Shown here: positions 60,133 through 64,000 of the stretch, in pieces | Numbering within the stretch: position 1 is the stretch's first letter | How the letters are laid out: each line of letters starts with the position of its first letter | Assembly: GCF_009756665.1 (NCBI RefSeq) | Contig: NZ_CP037953.1 | Coordinates: 4,030,001-4,094,000, forward strand | DNA length: 64,000 bases | Reading direction: 5' to 3' | Origin: Permianibacter aggregans | Lineage (GTDB): Bacteria; Pseudomonadota; Gammaproteobacteria; Enterobacterales; Permianibacteraceae | Translations under genes and position numbers: made by a program | Notes under the pieces: generated by a model | Database searches by the model: none | What the model was told of the DNA's origin: nothing | Seen by the model: only the letters and a program-made list of their open reading frames with translations

Positions 60133-60577
60133 AAAAGGACACCCATCTAGAGATTGACAGGTCGAGGTATCGAGATTAGTCTTAGGTTAACGTAAGGTTG
60201 ACGACTGTCAGGAAGACTACAAATGACCAGAGCACGGAGCAGCTTGGTGTCGGTATCGGATACCCCGTATTACCATGTTGTCGGGCGCTGCGTTCGCCGC
60301 GCCTTTCTTTGTGGCTTTGATAAGCTCACGAATCAGGATTATTCCCATCGTAAAATCTGGGTGCTGGAGCGCCTGCGACAGTTGTCGAGCGTGTTTTGCA
60401 TCGAGCTGTGCGCTTATGCGGTGATGTCGAATCACTATCATTTGGTGGTGCATGTCAATGCCAACGCGGCAGAAGCCTTGGCGGACATCGAGGTCATGAA
60501 CCGTTGGCAGCGGCTGTTTTCTCTGCCGGTGCTGGCTAGCCGTTATGCGCAGTTTTTGGAGCATCATTTGGAGCATC
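60133..60577 (+). repeat. 445-bp tandem duplication of the transposase 5' region (first copy)
   Basis: AAAGGACACCCATCTAGAGA at 60133 recurs at 60578; everything from there through the upstream leader and the first ~113 codons of the transposase is repeated with about a dozen substitutions. The copies diverge at ~60560, where 17 extra bases join copy 1 to the start of copy 2. Confidence 0.9.
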
Positions 60578-60624
60578 AAAAGGACACCCATCTAGAGATT
60601 GACAGGTCGGGGTATCGAGATTAG
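60223..60624 (+). pseudogene. Truncated REP-associated transposase (copy 1)
   Basis: 133 codons, the first ~113 nearly identical to the complete gene downstream, including the NHYHLVVHV HUH motif, then a chance extension (HHLEHQKDTHLEIDR) read through the second leader. The catalytic Tyr region is missing, so it cannot transpose on its own. Confidence 0.88.
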
Positions 60625-60667
60625 CCTTAGGTTAACATAAGGTTAACTGCTGTCAGGAAGACTACAA

Positions 60668-61726
60668 ATGACCAGAGCACGGAGCAGCTTGGTGTCGTTA
60701 TCGGATACCCCGTATTACCATGTTGTTGGGCGCTGCGTTCGCCGCGCCTTTCTTTGTGGCTTTGATAAGCTCACGAATCAGGATTATTCCCATCGTAAAA
60801 TCTGGGTGCTGGAGCGCCTGCGACAGTTGTCGAGTGTGTTTTGCATCGAGCTGTGCGCTTATGCGGTGATGTCGAATCACTATCATTTGGTGGTGCATGT
60901 CAATGCCAAGGCGGCAGAAGCCTTGGCGGACATCGAGGTCATGAACCGTTGGCAGCGGCTGTTTTCTCTGCCGGTGCTGGCTAGCCGTTATGCGCAGTTT
61001 TTGGAACAGCGTATTGAAATGTCCGAGTACGAAATTGTCGTCGCCAAGGAGTTGGTGGCGACCTGGCGTTCACGGTTGATGGATTTGTCGTGGTATATGC
61101 GCTGTTTGAACGAGCATATTGCCCGCCAAGCCAACGAAGAAGACGGTTGCAAGGGCAGGTTCTGGGAAGGCCGCTTCAAGTCGCAAGCAATTCTTGATGA
61201 AGCAGGATTGCTAGCCTGCATGGTTTATGTCGATTTGAATCCAATTCGTGCCGGTATTGTATCGATACCAGAGCTATCGGATGCTACCAGCATTCAGCAG
61301 CGCATTGGTGAATGGAAACGTTCGTCGGATTCAATGATTGAGCGTCACCAAGCGCCCATCAATTCATTGGGTTCGGAGAGCATTACAGGTGACAATCACT
61401 CGGTGCCGCTGTTGCCGTTAACTGGCGCGATAACGGCTGAGCGAATATCGGGTGTGCCTTATCCATTCAAAGAATATCTGGAACTGGTCGATTGGACTGG
61501 TCGCTGCATTCGTATCGATAAGCGGGGGCATATTGCCTCAACCGTACCACCAATATTGCGACGATTGAACTTGGATGCAGAGCGTTTTGTGCGTGACATA
61601 AAATCGAGGCGACCGGGCTATGGGCGCTCAATTGGTTTGCGAGTACGACTAAGGCAGTTCTCCGAAACGATAATGCTTCGACATTTTCGCGGTTGGGGGC
61701 TTTATGAGGCTGTGGCAGTGAAGTAA
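60668..61726 (+). CDS. REP-associated tyrosine transposase (RAYT, Y1_Tnp)
   Basis: 352 residues, IS200-like single-strand transposase. HUH motif SNHYHLVVHV, catalytic Tyr in LACMVYVDLNPIRAG, and GCKGRFWEGRFKSQAIL, the RAYT signature region. Start YHVVGRCVRRAFLCG. RAYTs mobilise REP hairpins; REP-like elements are present at 26087-26161 and 40869-40895, though whether they are its substrates is untested. Intact by reading frame. Confidence 0.93.
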   Translation: MTRARSSLVSLSDTPYYHVVGRCVRRAFLCGFDKLTNQDYSHRKIWVLERLRQLSSVFCIELCAYAVMSNHYHLVVHVNAKAAEALADIEVMNRWQRLFSLPVLASRYAQFLEQRIEMSEYEIVVAKELVATWRSRLMDLSWYMRCLNEHIARQANEEDGCKGRFWEGRFKSQAILDEAGLLACMVYVDLNPIRAGIVSIPELSDATSIQQRIGEWKRSSDSMIERHQAPINSLGSESITGDNHSVPLLPLTGAITAERISGVPYPFKEYLELVDWTGRCIRIDKRGHIASTVPPILRRLNLDAERFVRDIKSRRPGYGRSIGLRVRLRQFSETIMLRHFRGWGLYEAVAVK

Positions 61727-61803
61727 ACTCGCTTGCCATTTCAGGGATGACTCTTACCGAGCAAAAATACAATACGTAAGTAAGCTTTTTAGGGATTACA
61801 AGC

Positions 61804-62157
61804 ATGCAGAAATCGTTCATTTTTCTGGCGGGCATTTTCGCCTCTCTACCTTCTATCGTCCATTCGGCGGGAAATACCGACCCTCTCCATGTGATTTCTT
61901 TTGAAACTCGCGACGATGGCTACCATGCAGTGTATTTGGATGGCCCTATTCTTAACGAGGGCTGTACCTTGAATGATCGAGCCATTATTGTGGAGTCGAG
62001 CTCAAAACTTGGTAGTAAAACGCTGGTCAGCACCGTGCTTTCATCGGCTGTCGCAAAAAATCGAGTTGTTCTTCGAGTTTCTGGCTGTGTTGCCATTTCT
62101 CTCTCGCAGACGTCTACCACGGCGCCTCTTGTGACCAAGGTTCAGGCTCAGTACTGA
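61804..62157 (+). CDS. Small secreted two-cysteine protein, array member 7
   Basis: 117 residues. Signal peptide MQKSFIFLAGIFASLPSIVHS|AGN. Mature: LHVISFETRDDGYHAVYLDG, Cys in NEGCTLNDRAI, motif STVLSSAVAKNRVVLRVSGC, closest to member 3. A 77-bp gap follows the transposase. Array resumes here in the same direction as before the RHS gene. Confidence 0.78.
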   Translation: MQKSFIFLAGIFASLPSIVHSAGNTDPLHVISFETRDDGYHAVYLDGPILNEGCTLNDRAIIVESSSKLGSKTLVSTVLSSAVAKNRVVLRVSGCVAISLSQTSTTAPLVTKVQAQY

Positions 62158-62206
62158 GATCAATCGCTCAGTTCCATTCTTAGAATACATACCTTTTGGA
62201 GCAGTA

Positions 62207-62551
62207 ATGAGTTCCTCATTGTTAATTCGTTTTTTAACAGTCGCACTGATTGTACTTTCATCTAAAGCGGGTGCTGGCTACAACGCGAATTTTCAGGGGA
62301 AGATCACTCACGTTTTAACCTATACAAACAGTGCTCAGATTCTGATCAAGGTTGATGGGCAACCTACATCGCATCCAACCTGTAGCACCCTAGATTATTT
62401 GGCTATCGATGCGGATACCCCTGACTCAATAAGACACCAGATGCTAGCGCGTATCCTTGCGGCTCATGCATCGGGAGAGGTGGTAACCATCGGGTATGAC
62501 AAGGATGGAGACTGCGTCGGAACTCGCATTCGTGTTTATCGAGTTGGGTGA
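62207..62551 (+). CDS. Small secreted two-cysteine protein, array member 8
   Basis: 114 residues; GGAGCAGTA precedes ATG. Signal peptide MSSSLLIRFLTVALIVLSSKAGA|GYN. Mature: KITHVLTYTNSAQILIKVDG, Cys in HPTCSTLDYLAID, motif ARILAAHASGEVVTIGYD then GDCVGTRIRVYRV. Confidence 0.78.
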   Translation: MSSSLLIRFLTVALIVLSSKAGAGYNANFQGKITHVLTYTNSAQILIKVDGQPTSHPTCSTLDYLAIDADTPDSIRHQMLARILAAHASGEVVTIGYDKDGDCVGTRIRVYRVG

Positions 62552-62598
62552 CGGTAAAAGTCGAAGCCAATTTTTATTATTCGAAATAAGGCGCGATT

Positions 62599-62934
62599 AT
62601 GAAACGAGCTTTCTTTTGGGCTGTTGTGATTTTATTTTCGGCCATCGGCCAAGCGTCACAGGTTAGTGAAGCAAAGATAAAACGGCTGATGATGGATGAC
62701 TCGCTACCGTCAAAAGTGTATATCGAGTTAAGTGCCATGCAAAGTGACCGTATCTCATGTCATGAGAATGAAAGCTGGAACTACGTTCTTGATTTGCAAT
62801 CAACGAGTGCCCGAGAGTTTTACTCGATGTTATTAACCATGCACGCCTCTGGCCGAGCTGGCTTGTTTAAAGGCACGGGTACATGCTCGAAACATCCGGA
62901 TATCGAGACGCTAAAAAGAGTTGAGTTCTTCTAG
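62599..62934 (+). CDS. Small secreted two-cysteine protein, array member 9
   Basis: 111 residues. Signal peptide MKRAFFWAVVILFSAIGQA|SQV. Mature: SKVYIELSAMQSD, Cys in RISCHENESWNYVLD, motif SMLLTMHASGRAGLFKGTG with Cys next (TCSKHPDIETLKRVEFF), very like member 2. Confidence 0.78.
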   Translation: MKRAFFWAVVILFSAIGQASQVSEAKIKRLMMDDSLPSKVYIELSAMQSDRISCHENESWNYVLDLQSTSAREFYSMLLTMHASGRAGLFKGTGTCSKHPDIETLKRVEFF

Positions 62935-62942
62935 GACGTGGT

Positions 62943-63305
62943 ATGAGCAAAGTTTTCATCTTTTTACTTCTAGTAGCAATGTCATTATCAGCAATTTCTG
63001 CGGAACAGGCAGGTCCATTTAAAGTGGCAAACTTTCGAGTTGGCTCGGACGGTATACAGGTGGCATTTGAGCCTGCTCCCGTGGCTTGCGCGGGAGGGAC
63101 TCACTTTCGTATGCATGCACGCGTCTTACGAACCAATCATGCGAATTACGAGGCAATGGTAAGTGCGGTGTATTCGGCATATGTGACTGGGGCTACGTTC
63201 GACTGGATTTGGGTAAACAGCTTGCCGTCCGGTGTCACTGCTTGCAGTAATAACAACAACGCCATTCTCGATTTAACGATGCTTGAGTTATCAAAGAAGC
63301 CATAG
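62943..63305 (+). CDS. Small secreted two-cysteine protein, array member 10
   Basis: 120 residues, 8 bp after member 9. Signal peptide MSKVFIFLLLVAMSLSAISA|EQA. Mature: FKVANFRVGSDGIQVAFEPA, Cys in PVACAGGTHFRM, motif SAVYSAYVTGATFDWIWVNS, Cys in GVTACSNNNNAIL, ends LDLTMLELSKKP. Confidence 0.78.
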   Translation: MSKVFIFLLLVAMSLSAISAEQAGPFKVANFRVGSDGIQVAFEPAPVACAGGTHFRMHARVLRTNHANYEAMVSAVYSAYVTGATFDWIWVNSLPSGVTACSNNNNAILDLTMLELSKKP

Positions 63306-63321
63306 TTTTAAGGATGCATAG

Positions 63322-63648
63322 ATGAGACTTTACTTGGTGTTATTGAGTTTCGTTTGCTGCGCAGCGCAAGCAGCGGGTTTCACGGGTGAGAATACGATTT
63401 CAAGTATTCATCAACGAGAGTGCGCTGGTGATAAGGGGTTGGAGATCATGTTGGCGGCGCCACACAAGAATCCGGACGGATGCAATGACCCTATAGTAAT
63501 TGATGTCGCGTGCGCTGCTGCGAACTATCAATCAATACTCACCCTGAGTCTTTCTGCTCTTGCAGCCGATAAAAAGGTGGACTATTGGGTAAGCGGTTGT
63601 GATGTCCATGGTCAAGCAAAAGTTATTACTGCCATGATTAAAAAATAA
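63322..63648 (+). CDS. Small secreted cysteine-rich protein, array member 11
   Basis: 108 residues. Signal peptide MRLYLVLLSFVCCAAQA|AGF. Mature: ISSIHQRECAGDKGLEIML, Cys in PDGCNDPIVIDVACAA, motif LTLSLSALAADKKVDYWVSG then CDVHGQAKVITAMI. More cysteines than average, pairing unknown. Confidence 0.76.
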   Translation: MRLYLVLLSFVCCAAQAAGFTGENTISSIHQRECAGDKGLEIMLAAPHKNPDGCNDPIVIDVACAAANYQSILTLSLSALAADKKVDYWVSGCDVHGQAKVITAMIKK

Positions 63649-63672
63649 GCAGTTATTTTTTAAGGAGTAAAT

Positions 63673-64000
63673 GTGAACATTCTAATGCGATTTGGGTTGG
63701 TTTTCTTTCTGGGGTTTTCTTCAATTGCCAATGCCTATGTGTGGTGTAAAGATGCGCCAGTTCCCGAGATTGGTGGTGCGCTGACGTCGTCTTTTCATGG
63801 CCTGAATAATGGTGGTGCGACGGGATCGGTGATTTTTATCAGTATGTCGCGCTCTCATTGTGGAGCGACGAATGGGGAGGATATCTCAAAGGGTATCTAC
63901 TTGGTTATTGATGATATTGGGAATACGACATCCCCGACCTATGAGCTGAAAAGGACCTGGATTTCAATGATTTTGGCGGCGAAAGCTAGCAATAAAACAA
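63673..64000 (+). CDS. Small secreted protein, array member 12 (cut by window end)
   Basis: GTG at 63673 with AGGAG five bases upstream; 109 codons to the window edge with no stop. Signal peptide MNILMRFGLVFFLGFSSIANA|YVW. Mature: a Cys in YVWCKDAPV, SVIFISMSRSHCGATNGED, and the array motif beginning at the edge (WISMILAAKASNKT). Confirms that the array continues beyond the window. Confidence 0.75.
   Translation, partial: MNILMRFGLVFFLGFSSIANAYVWCKDAPVPEIGGALTSSFHGLNNGGATGSVIFISMSRSHCGATNGEDISKGIYLVIDDIGNTTSPTYELKRTWISMILAAKASNKT

Overview
The window comes from a gammaproteobacterial chromosome of moderate GC content. Gene order over the first ~37 kb matches blocks known from Pseudomonas and relatives: bcp-gcvR-dapA-bamC-MBL hydrolase-purC-tRNA-Ser(CGA); purM-purN-DUF3108 divergent from DUF2066-CDP-alcohol transferase-AI-2E permease-hda; asd-fimV-truA. 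It is probably not a true Pseudomonas, because aspartate kinase and diaminopimelate decarboxylase are fused in one 859-residue protein, an arrangement best known from Xanthomonas/Xylella. Genus cannot be assigned from the sequence alone.

Housekeeping half (1-39.7 kb). Outer-membrane quality control (bepA fragment, bamC), purine synthesis (purC, purM, purN), the diaminopimelate/lysine pathway (dapA, lysC-lysA fusion, asd), replication control (hda), pole organisation (fimV), RNA modification (truA, truC-like, queH), ribosomal oxygenase (roxA), a eukaryotic-type ornithine/lysine decarboxylase, an S46 exopeptidase with a lipoprotein amidase, a MATE pump and an RhlE-type RNA helicase. Genes are compact, often with 4-bp ATGA overlaps, and several clear intrinsic terminators are visible.

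Accessory half (39.7-64 kb). After a 191-bp tandem repeat comes a co-directional array of short Sec-exported proteins (about 100-140 aa) sharing a pair of cysteines and a motif of the type A-x-A-x-G-K-x-V-x-V-x-G-x-x-x-C. It is interrupted by a 2675-residue secreted FG-GAP/SpvB/RHS protein with a variable C-terminal tail, followed by what looks like a frameshifted immunity gene. Next is a mobile-element-like module: XRE regulator divergent from a CHC2/Toprim primase-helicase, overlapping a tyrosine recombinase, then ~950 bp of GC-rich structured non-coding DNA, a small ORF and iteron-like repeats. It is followed by an orphan NucA/NucB-type nuclease toxin with a SUKH/SMI1-like immunity gene, a lone small gene, an orphan ParE-type toxin and a tandemly duplicated REP-associated (Y1) transposase. 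A terminator-bearing direct repeat occurs three times (51.8, 59.2, 59.7 kb) and delimits these modules. The small secreted-protein array then resumes at 61.8 kb and runs off the window end.

The strongest candidate for an undescribed system is this array of at least twelve divergent secreted two-cysteine paralogues on both sides of the giant SpvB/RHS toxin and its toxin/immunity/recombination modules. Functions for the array are inference; everything stated about motifs was read from translations by eye.
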